Assembly: GCA_944387845.1 (NCBI GenBank)
Contig: CALXGH010000055.1
Coordinates: 1-40,457, forward strand
Reading direction: 5' to 3'
DNA length: 40,457 bases
Source: an uncultured Oscillospiraceae bacterium
GTDB lineage: Bacteria; Bacillota; Clostridia; Oscillospirales; Oscillospiraceae
Position numbers and translations under genes: made by a program
Notes under the pieces: generated by a model
What the model was told of the DNA's origin: nothing
Database searches by the model: none
The model's input: the letters and a program-made list of their open reading frames with translations, nothing else
In this document: piece by piece, positions 26,836 through 34,741 of the stretch
How the letters are laid out: each line of letters begins with the position of its first letter
Numbering within the stretch: the first letter of the stretch is position 1

Positions 26836-27602
26836 GCCATGCTCACAACAGCCAAAAGTCCTGATACGGCCACTATGTTTTTAAGATACGGCTCTATTGC
26901 CATCAGCATAAACGCCATTCCCAAAACAGCAAGCACTTTCATGCTGTTTCTAACGTACTGTTTTCTTTCATACGCTTTTTCAAAAAAAGCACAGAGAAAA
27001 TATCCGGCGGCAGCCCCAAGAATTATTCCCAAAACCACAGAAACCGGTATATTTATAAAATCCCTTATATTCGCGCTGCCCCCCTGTGCCATGCTTACAA
27101 AAGTTGAAAACAAAACAATAACGAAAATATCATCACATGATGCCCCGGTCATAATAAGCTGGGGTATTCCCTTGTCTGTACCGTACTTTGTCTCCATTAA
27201 TCGTATCATTCCCGGCACAACTATCGCCGGTGAGACCGCACCGAGGACCGCCCCCATAACAGCCGCTTCCGTCCTCGTAACACCCAGTACGAAAGGAGCA
27301 AAAATGACAAAGGCCAAAATCTCAAAACTTGCCGGCACAAAGGACATCATTACGGCAGGCCGTCCTACTTTTTTCAGGCCTCCAATATTAAGGGACAGAC
27401 CAGCCTTGATCAGGATTATAATAAGAGCCATCTGACGTAGATCTGCGGATATAGACAAAATAGACGAGTCCAAAATATCAAGGACATATGGTCCAAGCAC
27501 AATGCCCACCAGCATACCTATAATTCTGGGTAGTTTCAGCTTCTTGCAGATGGCAGCTGCCGATAGTCCAACAAGAAATATAAACGCCAATGATGTTAAC
27601 AT
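26751..27602 (-). CDS. Cation/proton antiporter, N-terminal part of a frameshifted gene
   Basis: Residues 1-260 form about eight membrane segments of a CPA2-type Na+(K+)/H+ antiporter: KLKLPRIIGMLVGIVLGPY, GLSLNIGGLKKVGRPA, and the ion-site segment MGAVLGAVSPAIVVPG plus GASCDDIFVIVLF with paired Asp. It then reads out of frame (LLYQSGCLKNSENCGWEPR) and stops. The ATG at 27602 has GGGAGG 7 bases upstream; the five-codon extension lacks an RBS. The gene sits under a leader I read as a fluoride riboswitch; antiporters are known members of that regulon. Intactness is uncertain: mutation, sequencing error or transcriptional slippage at the A tract. Confidence 0.85.
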   Translation of the reverse strand: MLTSLAFIFLVGLSAAAICKKLKLPRIIGMLVGIVLGPYVLDILDSSILSISADLRQMALIIILIKAGLSLNIGGLKKVGRPAVMMSFVPASFEILAFVIFAPFVLGVTRTEAAVMGAVLGAVSPAIVVPGMIRLMETKYGTDKGIPQLIMTGASCDDIFVIVLFSTFVSMAQGGSANIRDFINIPVSVVLGIILGAAAGYFLCAFFEKAYERKQYVRNSMKVLAVLGMAFMLMAIEPYLKNIVAVSGLLAVVSMACVIKIKSALLYQSGCLKNSENCGWEPR

Positions 27603-27623
27603 GAAATTTCCTCCCATAAACGC

Positions 27624-27673
27624 AAAAAAGCCGATGCTTTTCCGCGAAAATTAGTCGCAGAAGTCATCAGCTT
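27624..27673 (-). terminator. Riboswitch-linked terminator before the antiporter
   Basis: On the minus strand AAGCTGATG (complement of 27665-27673) pairs with CATCGGCTT (complement of 27628-27636), with an inner CTGCGA/TCGCGG stem, followed by T6. Its 5' arm is also part of the aptamer's P2 and UGAUG segment, so aptamer and terminator exclude each other. Confidence 0.85.
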
Positions 27674-27714
27674 ATAAAGCGGTTTAGGTTTCCCAGGGGA
27701 GAACTTCTTTCCCG
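27653..27714 (-). promoter_or_regulatory. Fluoride (crcB-type) riboswitch aptamer, divergent 5' half
   Basis: Minus-strand RNA contains AAACCGCUUUAUAAGC followed by UGAUGACUUCUGC, matching the conserved 3' half of the fluoride aptamer (AACCGC, P2, GC-UGAUG, P1', UAC-like end). P1 is GAAGU with ACUUC; the pseudoknot is GGGA with UCCC; P2 is GCUU/AAGC. Two departures from the consensus as I know it: AA in place of the GAUG-type linker, and an ~11-base insert, CUGGGAAACCU, between the pseudoknot strand and AAACCGC. A terminator overlaps its end, so fluoride binding would switch the antiporter on. Confidence 0.75.
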
Positions 27715-27722
27715 TTTTTTTT

Positions 27723-27751
27723 ATTATGATACCACATTCTCTATTTGTAAA
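27723..27751 (-). promoter_or_regulatory. Promoter of the riboswitch-antiporter unit
   Basis: Minus-strand -35 TTTACA (complement of 27746-27751), 17 bases, -10 CATAAT (complement of 27723-27728). The start falls in the A-rich run just before the aptamer. Confidence 0.78.
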
Positions 27752-27833
27752 CCGCTTTTTGTTTTCTTTTTTAATCCACATTCTTTTTATATAACTTATT
27801 GCCAGCGCCCCCTTGCTAAAGTTCTTTCTCGGA

Positions 27834-27862
27834 TTTACATTCCCTTTCTCATCGGTTATAAT
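27834..27862 (+). promoter_or_regulatory. Promoter of the D,D-carboxypeptidase gene
   Basis: -35 TTTACA (27834-27839), 17 bases, -10 TATAAT (27857-27862), about 37 bases before the start codon. Confidence 0.82.
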
Positions 27863-27898
27863 TTTATTAATTTCAACAATATTCGGAGGTAGGTTATC

Positions 27899-29566
27899 AT
27901 GAAAAAAATGTCCAGAATCTTATGCTTTTTCCTGGCATTTACCATCATCATTTCCGGAGTGCCGGCTATCGCAGCAGACAACGTAAATGTTACCGCAAGT
28001 GCCGCAATAGTCATGGACTATGACACTGGTGAAATACTTTACGCCAAAGACATCGACACAATGCGTGTCCCTGCAAGCATGACAAAAATCATGACAGCGT
28101 ACATAATTTATCAGGAGTTGGAGGCCGGAAATATCACCAAAGATACCCAGTTTACCATCAGCGACAGCGTACGTGAAAAATCAAGAGACGGGTACAATTA
28201 CCCAACTTCCGTTCCTCTTGTAGGAGATACAATAGATGTGGATACTCTTTTGAAACTTATCATGCTCCCATCCGCATCTGCCTCCTGCATCTGCGCTGCC
28301 GAGAACATTAGCGGCAGTGAAGAAGCTTTTGTTCAGCGCATGAACGAAACAGCTGAGGACTTGGGCATGACAGCCAACTATACAAATTCCCACGGCGCAT
28401 TTATCAACTACGTTACATGCCGCTCACTGGCTATTCTTATAAGAGACTTTATAACCCGTTACCCCGACATTTTAAATTACACTTCCATGAAATCCGTAAC
28501 CTATAACGGTACAACCTACGCAAATACCAACAAGCTTCTCTCTACATATTACTACGAGGGTGTTGACGGCTTCAAAACCGGTACTACCTCCGCTGCTGGC
28601 TACTGCCTGTCAGCCACAGGCACAAGAGACGGCAGACGTGTCATTACCGTTGTTATGAATTCCAGCAGCACGGCCACACGCCATACTGACTCTCAGAAAC
28701 TTCTTGACTATGGCTTTGCCGAGATGGCAAAACGTGATGAGGCAAGAGAAAACGCCCAGGTTACGATAACAAGCAGCGGTATTCTGAGAGCGGGTGTTGA
28801 ATCCACCATAACCGCGGCATTTTCAAATGTGTCCGAGCCTTTTGAGGGTACAGTTACAATGGCTCTTGGTGGAAAAACCGTACAGACATACACAGGCACC
28901 ATTTCAAACGGCACTGTTATACAGGCAGCTGTAAAGCCCGAAGAAGGCGATATAACATCTGAAACAACCGCCGTCCAGGTATCATATAAACTGGCAGACG
29001 GATCTACAAAAGCTTTTACATCTGAACTTGAATCCAGCTTGAAAGGCGCCCCTGTATTTGGCGACATTGCTTTCCACTGGGCAGAGGATGACATCACCGC
29101 TCTTTATAACGACGGCCTTCTCTTAGGCGATGACGGCATGTTCTATCCTGAAAATAACATCACAAGAGCGGAATTTGCCGTAATGATTTCAAATATGTTT
29201 ACGCTCAATAAGTACCCGATTCAAGATTTTCAACTCAATGATATTAAGGGCCACTGGGCCGAATCTTATATTGAAAAAGTCGCAAAACGTGGCATAATGG
29301 TGGGCTTTGAAGGTTATTTTGATCCCGACGATTATATAACACGCCAGGAGGTAATGACAACTCTTGAGCGACTTGTCTCAATAGGCGGTATATCCAACAT
29401 CTCCGGTTTTGAGGATTACGATGAAATTGAACCATGGGCAACAACTGCCTTTGCAAAACTCATCTACGCTGGATATCTGCAGGGCTATCCTGACAACACT
29501 CTGAGGCCTCTGGAGAATATGACAAAGGCGGAAGCAGCATCCCTGATATACAGGATAATAAAATAA
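27899..29566 (+). CDS. D-Ala-D-Ala carboxypeptidase (S11) with three SLH domains
   Basis: A secreted wall enzyme of 555 residues. Residues 1-26 are a Sec signal peptide (KKMSR, hydrophobic core, AIA-AD). The S11 domain has the nucleophile motif SMTK in RVPASMTKIM and KTG in DGFKTGTTSAAGY. The second motif, normally SxN, reads S-A-S at residues 125-127 (PSASASC). After a beta-rich linker, three SLH repeats follow (FGDIAFHWAEDDI, LNDIKGHWAESYI, YDEIEPWATTAF), anchoring it to wall polymers. GGAGG precedes the ATG. It is a single-gene unit. The altered motif may reduce activity or change substrate. Confidence 0.93.
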   Translation: MKKMSRILCFFLAFTIIISGVPAIAADNVNVTASAAIVMDYDTGEILYAKDIDTMRVPASMTKIMTAYIIYQELEAGNITKDTQFTISDSVREKSRDGYNYPTSVPLVGDTIDVDTLLKLIMLPSASASCICAAENISGSEEAFVQRMNETAEDLGMTANYTNSHGAFINYVTCRSLAILIRDFITRYPDILNYTSMKSVTYNGTTYANTNKLLSTYYYEGVDGFKTGTTSAAGYCLSATGTRDGRRVITVVMNSSSTATRHTDSQKLLDYGFAEMAKRDEARENAQVTITSSGILRAGVESTITAAFSNVSEPFEGTVTMALGGKTVQTYTGTISNGTVIQAAVKPEEGDITSETTAVQVSYKLADGSTKAFTSELESSLKGAPVFGDIAFHWAEDDITALYNDGLLLGDDGMFYPENNITRAEFAVMISNMFTLNKYPIQDFQLNDIKGHWAESYIEKVAKRGIMVGFEGYFDPDDYITRQEVMTTLERLVSIGGISNISGFEDYDEIEPWATTAFAKLIYAGYLQGYPDNTLRPLENMTKAEAASLIYRIIK

Positions 29567-29572
29567 CAAGGT

Positions 29573-29601
29573 AAAAGAGCGGGCGTGTGCCCGCTCTTTT
29601 C
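29573..29601 (+). terminator. Terminator of the carboxypeptidase gene
   Basis: AAAAGAGCGGGC pairs perfectly with GCCCGCTCTTTT around loop GTGT. Confidence 0.93.
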
Positions 29602-29610
29602 TTACTAAAT

Positions 29611-29648
29611 AAAAAAGAAAAGAGGCAGATAAATTATCTGCCTCTTTA
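29611..29648 (-). terminator. Terminator of rplJ-rplL
   Basis: On the minus strand AAAGAGGCAGATAA pairs with TTATCTGCCTCTTT, followed by T-rich TTTCTTTTTT. It separates rplL from any downstream gene, so rpoB is not in this transcript. Confidence 0.92.
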
Positions 29649-29665
29649 AATTCTGTTTAAATAAA

Positions 29666-30037
29666 TTACTTAAGTTCAACAGTTGCGCCAACAGCTTCGA
29701 GCTTGCTCTTGATTTCTTCAGCTTCGTCCTTGGAAGCGCCTTCCTTGATCTTAGCAGGAACGCCTTCAACAAGAGCCTTAGCGTCAGCAAGGCCAAGACC
29801 TGTGATGCCACGAACTTCCTTGATAACCTTAATCTTCTCAGCGCCGAATGCTGTCATAACAACATCAAACTCTGTCTTCTCTTCAGCAGCAGGAGCAGCA
29901 GCGCCACCAGCAGCAGGAGCAGCCATAGCGGCAGCAGAAACACCAAATTCTTCTTCAAGGGCGTGTACAAGTTCAGAAAGCTCAAGAACTGTAAGGCCTT
30001 TAATTTCTTCGATCATAGCGGTAATCTTTTCGCTCAT
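29666..30037 (-). CDS. rplL: Ribosomal protein L7/L12
   Basis: Stalk protein that recruits translation factors to the 50S subunit. The 123-residue protein has the N-terminal dimerisation domain (residues 1-~32), an Ala/Gly-rich hinge ([17 protein letters not shown]) and the C-terminal factor-binding domain ([26 protein letters not shown]). AGGAGG precedes ATG 30037. It follows rplJ by 81 bases. Confidence 0.99.
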   Translation of the reverse strand: MSEKITAMIEEIKGLTVLELSELVHALEEEFGVSAAAMAAPAAGGAAAPAAEEKTEFDVVMTAFGAEKIKVIKEVRGITGLGLADAKALVEGVPAKIKEGASKDEAEEIKSKLEAVGATVELK

Positions 30038-30118
30038 TTTTATAAGCCTCCTAATTTCATTCAGTAAATTTTAATTTTTGTATTGCGGGTCCATCCCCGC
30101 ATTTGTTTTGCCGCCCGA

Positions 30119-30637
30119 TTATTCAGCGGCTTCTACGGCGCCGCCCTGTTTTTCTGCGATCTGCTTGATTACGCAAGCAAGACCAGAGATAGGCGCCAGC
30201 ATTGTGCCAAGGAACTGAGCCTGGAGTACAGGCAGTGCGGGAATAGATGCAAGTGCGTTTACTGTCTCAATTGGAACGACTTTGCCGTCCATGAAACCGC
30301 CCTTGATCTCGAACTTGTCGTTGAGCTTCTTAGCGTAGTCAGCGATAACTCTCGCAGGAGCGATAGGGTCGTCGTTGCAGATAGCGATACTTGTTGTACC
30401 GTTAAGCTTTTCGTCAAGTTCTTCGAAACCTACATTGTTAAAAGCAAAGCGCAGAAGTGTATTCTTAACTACTGTGTATTCTACGTTGTTCTTACGGCAG
30501 TCAGCACGAAGTGCTGTATCTTCAGCAACTGTGATACCCTTGTAGTCAACGATAACGCCTGCGGCAGCGCCCTTTAACTTTTCTGTAAGTTCTGCAACCA
30601 TCTTCTGTTTTTCAGCAAGAATATTTGCATTTGGCAT
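30119..30637 (-). CDS. rplJ: Ribosomal protein L10
   Basis: Base of the 50S stalk; its C-terminal helix binds L7/L12 dimers. The 172-residue protein has the usual start (EKQKMVAELTEKLKGAAAGVIVDYKGI) and KNTLLRFAF. GGAGGTG precedes ATG 30637. It is preceded by an L10-type autoregulatory leader. rplK and rplA, its usual upstream neighbours, are absent: an unrelated HAD gene lies there. Confidence 0.99.
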   Translation of the reverse strand: MPNANILAEKQKMVAELTEKLKGAAAGVIVDYKGITVAEDTALRADCRKNNVEYTVVKNTLLRFAFNNVGFEELDEKLNGTTSIAICNDDPIAPARVIADYAKKLNDKFEIKGGFMDGKVVPIETVNALASIPALPVLQAQFLGTMLAPISGLACVIKQIAEKQGGAVEAAE

Positions 30638-30783
30638 TTGGTTTTCACCTCCACGAAAAAATGGATGCGTCCTAAAAGAAAAACAGTCCTTTTCTCAAAG
30701 ACAAAAGGACTGTAAGCCATCATTATTGATAAGCCATCCTCGGCAGGATTTATGGTCTAAGCCACCTGCTGTCTTTGGAACGC
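30638..30783 (-). promoter_or_regulatory. Ribosomal protein L10 leader
   Basis: The minus-strand leader contains CAGCAGGTGGCTTAGACC and AATCCTGCCGAGGATGGCTT, the kink-turn-bearing core that L10(L12)4 binds in Firmicutes. It is followed by a terminator hairpin and then the rplJ RBS. Excess L10 complex should promote termination and reduce rplJL expression (known mechanism; its use here is inferred). Confidence 0.88.
30678..30712 (-). terminator. Attenuator terminator within the L10 leader
   Basis: On the minus strand CAGTCCTTTT (complement of 30703-30712) pairs perfectly with AAAAGGACTG (complement of 30684-30693), then TTTTTC. Confidence 0.88.
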
Positions 30784-30789
30784 TCAAAT

Positions 30790-30818
30790 ATAATATCAAA
30801 CGTCGCAATATTTGTCAA
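30790..30818 (-). promoter_or_regulatory. Promoter of rplJ-rplL
   Basis: Perfect minus-strand -35 TTGACA (complement of 30813-30818), 17 bases, -10 TATTAT (complement of 30790-30795). Confidence 0.88.
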
Positions 30819-30842
30819 CGTTTTTCTATAATTTTTATAATT

Positions 30843-31538
30843 TTATTCCATATCTTTTGCGATTACAGGCAGAATAGCGCCAAGTTCCCCAACATTCACC
30901 ACCGCATAGTCAGGTCTTGGGTATTCATAGTATTTCCAGGGGCCCAGTGTCGCCACCCAGAGAGTCTTCATCCCCACTCTCTTTGCGCCCAAGATATCAT
31001 TTCTAGGGTTGTCTCCTACATAAATGCACTCTTCAGGCCTCATGTTGAGCGCTTCCGCTGTCTCCAAAAATGGTTCTGGTTCCGGTTTCTGCTTACCCCT
31101 CATCCCGCATATGCAGATAGTGTCAAAGCATCCGGAAAGGCCCAGAGTCTTCAGTTTTGTCTCTTGTATCTCTGTAAAGCCATTTGTTACAAGCCCTGTC
31201 TTATATCCCATATCTTTTATGTCTGCGAGAAGTTTAAACGTAAAATCGTAGTTTACACAAAATGGCCCCATAGTGGAATTAAATATATATCTGTACTCTT
31301 CCTGGTCGGGATACTTTTTTAAAGCCCCGTGGCTATCCATATACTCAAGCCTGTCTTTCCACGTATGATAATTATGAAGATGTTCAGCCTCTATCATCAG
31401 CTCTTTAAAGCGCTCAAAACTAACGCCGTCATTAATATATTCCCTGACTTTATCACAGAAGTCTGGCATCATCCGCTGCAATGAGGCTTCTCTGTCATAT
31501 AAAGTGTGGTCAAGGTCAAAGAGTATAGCTTTCAGCAT
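30843..31538 (-). CDS. HAD-superfamily hydrolase
   Basis: A 231-residue phosphatase-like protein. Motif I is FDLDHTLYD with Asp8 (nucleophile) and Asp10; motif II is VTNGF; motif III Lys is in GKQKPEPEPF; motif IV is YVGDNPRNDILGAKRVG. A helical cap lies between motifs I and II, as in the YjjG/PGP-like subgroup. I start at ATG 31538 with CGGGGG upstream and reject a 28-codon extension lacking an RBS. The substrate cannot be deduced; nucleotide or phosphoglycolate phosphatase activity is plausible. Its end is only 25 bases from the rplJ -35 box. Confidence 0.9.
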   Translation of the reverse strand: MLKAILFDLDHTLYDREASLQRMMPDFCDKVREYINDGVSFERFKELMIEAEHLHNYHTWKDRLEYMDSHGALKKYPDQEEYRYIFNSTMGPFCVNYDFTFKLLADIKDMGYKTGLVTNGFTEIQETKLKTLGLSGCFDTICICGMRGKQKPEPEPFLETAEALNMRPEECIYVGDNPRNDILGAKRVGMKTLWVATLGPWKYYEYPRPDYAVVNVGELGAILPVIAKDME

Positions 31539-31649
31539 AATATTCCCCCGGAAACTCAATTTAATTACTGTCGAAAGATTATATATTATTTTTGTCTCTT
31601 TTTCAATTATTTTCGCATCCATGCCAAAATGACATTGCTAAATTATGCT

Positions 31650-31678
31650 TTGACTTGTACTTTTTTAAATGGTATTAT
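31650..31678 (+). promoter_or_regulatory. Promoter of the DUF2461-phosphatase unit
   Basis: -35 TTGACT (31650-31655), 17 bases, -10 TATTAT (31673-31678) with a TGG extension. The leader would be only about 25 bases. Confidence 0.78.
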
Positions 31679-31707
31679 TTAAAAAGATGAATTCAGGTGA
31701 AGATAAA

Positions 31708-32385
31708 ATGGATATAAAAAAGATTATGGCCTATTCCAGGGCGCTTTCCGAAAATAATGACCGTCAGTGGTTCCATCAGCACCATGGTGAGTATGAGGCT
31801 GCTCAGAACGACTTTTTGAGTCTTTTGGACATAATGAAGTTCCCAATAATGCAGTACGCCCCGTCTCTGGGCGATCAGATCATGTTCACTCCACCGAAGC
31901 TTTTTATGTACCGTATTCCACGGGACATGCGTTACAGCAGAGGAAAAACTCCTTATAATCCGGCTTTTAGGGCATATTTCTCCCCTAATAAAAAGGAGTT
32001 TTTGCCTTTAAGCTATTTTTTCCGTATCTCTGGTGATCAGTGCAGCATTGGTACCGGTGTCTATCCCTGGGACAGAGAGCTTCTCGGCAGGCTTCGGGAT
32101 TATATTATGTATAATTACGAGGAGCTAGACGATATTGTTGCGGAAAACGATCTTGAAGTCGAAGGTGAGGCTCTGAAGCGGGCTCCAAAAGGATATGATG
32201 TGAATCACCCGGCTATCAGCTGGCTCAGATATAAATACATAACCGTGCGTTACGAATTCACCCCTGAGGAGATTGTGGATGACGGTGCGCTGCTTGACGC
32301 GGCCGGCCAGGCAATACGGCGTTTTGAGCCTCTGAGAGAATACCTTTCCGGCGCATACGAAGGGATTCCCTTCGATATTTACTAA
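31708..32385 (+). CDS. DUF2461 family protein
   Basis: A 226-residue protein from ATG 31708 with AGGTGA at 31695-31700; the ATG at 31669 lies in the promoter and is rejected. It has the hallmarks of DUF2461 (TIGR02453): NNDRQWFHQHHGEYEAA near the start, the central FRIPRD-like MYRIPRDMRYSRGKTPYNP, and a Gly-Val-Tyr segment (GTGVYPWD). The family's biochemical role is unknown to me. It is followed after 26 bases by a histidine phosphatase gene. Confidence 0.88.
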   Translation: MDIKKIMAYSRALSENNDRQWFHQHHGEYEAAQNDFLSLLDIMKFPIMQYAPSLGDQIMFTPPKLFMYRIPRDMRYSRGKTPYNPAFRAYFSPNKKEFLPLSYFFRISGDQCSIGTGVYPWDRELLGRLRDYIMYNYEELDDIVAENDLEVEGEALKRAPKGYDVNHPAISWLRYKYITVRYEFTPEEIVDDGALLDAAGQAIRRFEPLREYLSGAYEGIPFDIY

Positions 32386-32411
32386 TTTAATAAACAAGTG
32401 AGGTTTTAAAC

Positions 32412-33047
32412 ATGACAAAAATATACATTACGCGCCACGGAGAAACTCAGTTTAACGCCGAGGTAAAAGCCCAGGGCTGGGTGGACTCACCTCTCACTTC
32501 TGTGGGTGTTGAAAACGCCGAAGCTTTAAAGCGCAGACTGGATAATGTTGACATTGATGTCATATACACCAGCCCTTTAGGCAGAGCAAAAACCACCGCG
32601 GAGATCTTAAGAGGCAACCGTCCCATCCAGATAATTCAGGACGATAGGCTCAAAGAGTATCGCTATGGTATCATCGACGGCAAGCCCTATGAAGAGGGCA
32701 CCAAGCTTCTCGGCATGGATATCATGTACTTTTTCCGGAACATATATAAGGTAAAGCCGGAACTGTACGGTGGCGAGAGCTTCGACTGCTTTTTTACAAG
32801 AGTTTCCGACGCTCTTAAGGATATTGTCCGTGATAATCCCGACAAGACCGTACTCATAGTATCCCATGCAGTCTCCTCAAAAGGCCTCATTCATTTTGCA
32901 TCCGGGAACCCCATTGACCAGTGGATGTCCATCCCGAAGCTGTTTCAGGCCAGCCTCACGGAGATAAATTATGAAAATGGCAAATTCGATATTATCTCTA
33001 TCGGCGACACTTCCCACTTTACTGCCGAGCCATCACCTCAACCGTAA
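32412..33047 (+). CDS. Histidine phosphatase (phosphoglycerate mutase-like)
   Basis: A 211-residue protein of the RHG superfamily. The phospho-accepting His9 lies in ITRHGET; the second active-site His is in LIVSHAVS; the acid/base Glu region is DDRLKEYRYGIIDG. The spacing is that of the GpmB/CobC-like phosphatase branch rather than glycolytic dPGM. Its substrate is unresolved. It shares a promoter with the DUF2461 gene. Confidence 0.9.
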   Translation: MTKIYITRHGETQFNAEVKAQGWVDSPLTSVGVENAEALKRRLDNVDIDVIYTSPLGRAKTTAEILRGNRPIQIIQDDRLKEYRYGIIDGKPYEEGTKLLGMDIMYFFRNIYKVKPELYGGESFDCFFTRVSDALKDIVRDNPDKTVLIVSHAVSSKGLIHFASGNPIDQWMSIPKLFQASLTEINYENGKFDIISIGDTSHFTAEPSPQP

Positions 33048-33056
33048 AAAACACTT

Positions 33057-33090
33057 AAGACGCCTTCCATTAGGAAGGCGCCTTATTTTA
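33057..33090 (+). terminator. Terminator of the DUF2461-phosphatase unit
   Basis: CGCCTTCC pairs with GGAAGGCG around loop ATTA, extended by AAG/CTT, followed by the T-rich ATTTTATAATTTTT. Nothing is recognised in bases 33091-33179. Confidence 0.8.
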
Positions 33091-33179
33091 TAATTTTTGC
33101 CAGTAATTAGTAATTTCTGACACACCATCGCCGTCTTTTCTCAAACGTGATTTTTGAAAGCACGGCCGCATGTAGTCCT

Positions 33180-34142
33180 TTAAGCTATGTCGATTTTGAT
33201 GTTACCGGTATCTGTTTTGATCTCACACCTGCCGCCTGTTATTGTCTTAGGAACGCTTATATCCCCGGTATCAGTCTCCGTGATGAAAACTTTCTCGGAG
33301 AGCAGTGTTCCTATTACATTACCCGAGCCTGTTTCAATCAAAATATCTCCTGCGTCGCTGTTTTCCAATTTAACATCCCCTGTATCATTTTTGATGTTGA
33401 ATTTTCCTTGAGATGCAACGTTTATCAGCGACACATTGCCGGTTTCGCTTTCAGCGGACAATTCTTCGCATTTTAGATCCGTAAGGTTTATATATCCCGT
33501 GTCTGTTTCAACCTTGACCTCATCTTCCATCGTTACCGAAGCAACATTTATATCTCCTGTATCAGTCGACAGTTCCATCTTTTTACCGTCTATGGCGTCA
33601 ACCTTTATATTTCCCGTATCAGTCGAGATCTCAATACAGTTTGTAACTGAAGCCAAACATTCCACATCTGCGGAGTCCCCTGATATGTAAAGATTCTCAA
33701 AACTGAACTCGGCAGGTACTTCAACACTGCAAGTCCCCGCCTCTACGGAAAGCACGGAATACTCTTCTTTCGGCAAATATATGGTCATTTTCGCCTGTCC
33801 AAAGGTGGCGTTTATATTGTCGTACCATTTTCTTGCATCAACCGTGTCTATTTGAAGCACACCGTCTTCCACCACGGCGGTATGCTTAACTTTATCCTCT
33901 TCATAGCACTCCACGCGGCAGACCCCGTCATCGGAAAGCACAAATGTTATTTCTGTCTCTGAAACGTCTATTGATATTTTGTTAAAATCGCCTTCTGGCC
34001 GGTAGACATTAGTCTCATATTTTACCGTGCTGAGTTTTGTAAAATCAAAATTTAGCGCCGCCATTCCTCCTAAAAAAATGAGAAGTCCCAGAGAAATAAG
34101 GACAATTGCAACGATAATTCCTTTTTTCCTTGACTTAATCAT
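33180..34142 (-). CDS. DUF4097 beta-repeat membrane-anchored protein
   Basis: A 320-residue protein. Residues ~8-31 form one membrane span after KSRKKG, leaving the rest outside or as a signal anchor. From about residue 160 there are eight tandem ~18-20-residue repeats with TDTGDI-type cores (for example ISTDTGNIKVDAIDG, LSTDTGDINVASV, VETDTGYINLTDL), predicting a right-handed beta-solenoid. This is the DUF4097 family (YvlB/LiaG-like), linked to envelope stress in some Firmicutes. Its start overlaps the DUF1700 stop by 4 bases; it is the last gene of the padR operon. Confidence 0.92.
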   Translation of the reverse strand: MIKSRKKGIIVAIVLISLGLLIFLGGMAALNFDFTKLSTVKYETNVYRPEGDFNKISIDVSETEITFVLSDDGVCRVECYEEDKVKHTAVVEDGVLQIDTVDARKWYDNINATFGQAKMTIYLPKEEYSVLSVEAGTCSVEVPAEFSFENLYISGDSADVECLASVTNCIEISTDTGNIKVDAIDGKKMELSTDTGDINVASVTMEDEVKVETDTGYINLTDLKCEELSAESETGNVSLINVASQGKFNIKNDTGDVKLENSDAGDILIETGSGNVIGTLLSEKVFITETDTGDISVPKTITGGRCEIKTDTGNIKIDIA

Positions 34143-34741
34143 CTTGCAGCCTCCTTTTTTATAAAGAAAGATTTAATGCCGATAAATATTTTACCGCTAA
34201 GCGAAAAGACACATTTGACTACGCCAGCACAACAATAGGCCATCAGTATAGTGGCACCAACACCTGCTATCCCCACGCCGAACATGGTAAAGCCCGCAGC
34301 TACATTTCCCTGCACCGCAAGCACTACCGCCGACACAAATCCTCCAATGGAACAGGCCGCAACAGACAAGCCCGCGGCCCATACCATAACAACAACGCTC
34401 CATATAACTGTATAAATAGCAATTACCACTAATAATGCGGCAGCTAAAAGAGAGAGCCACAATGGCGAGCCCAAAACCAAAAGCACTATCTCCCACGCTC
34501 TTAAAGACCGGTTTGGCTTTACCTTTTCCTTTACAAGTTTTGCCAGTGGTATTTCCGACATTACCTGAGATACAATTTCATCAATAGAGCCAAGCTCCTC
34601 AACAGCCTGTTCTTCTGTCAGTCCTTCCTCCACACGGTCATCTATCATCTCATTGTAAAAATTTAATCTCTCCTCTATATCACCTCCCGGCAATCCGCTG
34701 AGCTTTTTTCTAAGCGCCGAAAGAAACTCCTGTTTACTCAT
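34139..34741 (-). CDS. DUF1700 (HAAS-type) membrane protein
   Basis: A 200-residue protein. The N-terminal ~75 residues are the cytosolic helical HAAS region (SKQEFLSALRKKLSGLP, LNFYNEMIDDRVEEGLTEEQAVEELG). About four to five hydrophobic segments follow, ending in a basic tail KSFFIKKEAAR. I prefer the ATG at 34741, nine bases after AAGGAGG; the ATG two codons upstream (34747) is too close. Between PadR and DUF4097 genes, this is the standard three-gene cassette of sensing or envelope function; the mechanism is unknown. Confidence 0.9.
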   Translation of the reverse strand: MSKQEFLSALRKKLSGLPGGDIEERLNFYNEMIDDRVEEGLTEEQAVEELGSIDEIVSQVMSEIPLAKLVKEKVKPNRSLRAWEIVLLVLGSPLWLSLLAAALLVVIAIYTVIWSVVVMVWAAGLSVAACSIGGFVSAVVLAVQGNVAAGFTMFGVGIAGVGATILMAYCCAGVVKCVFSLSGKIFIGIKSFFIKKEAAR

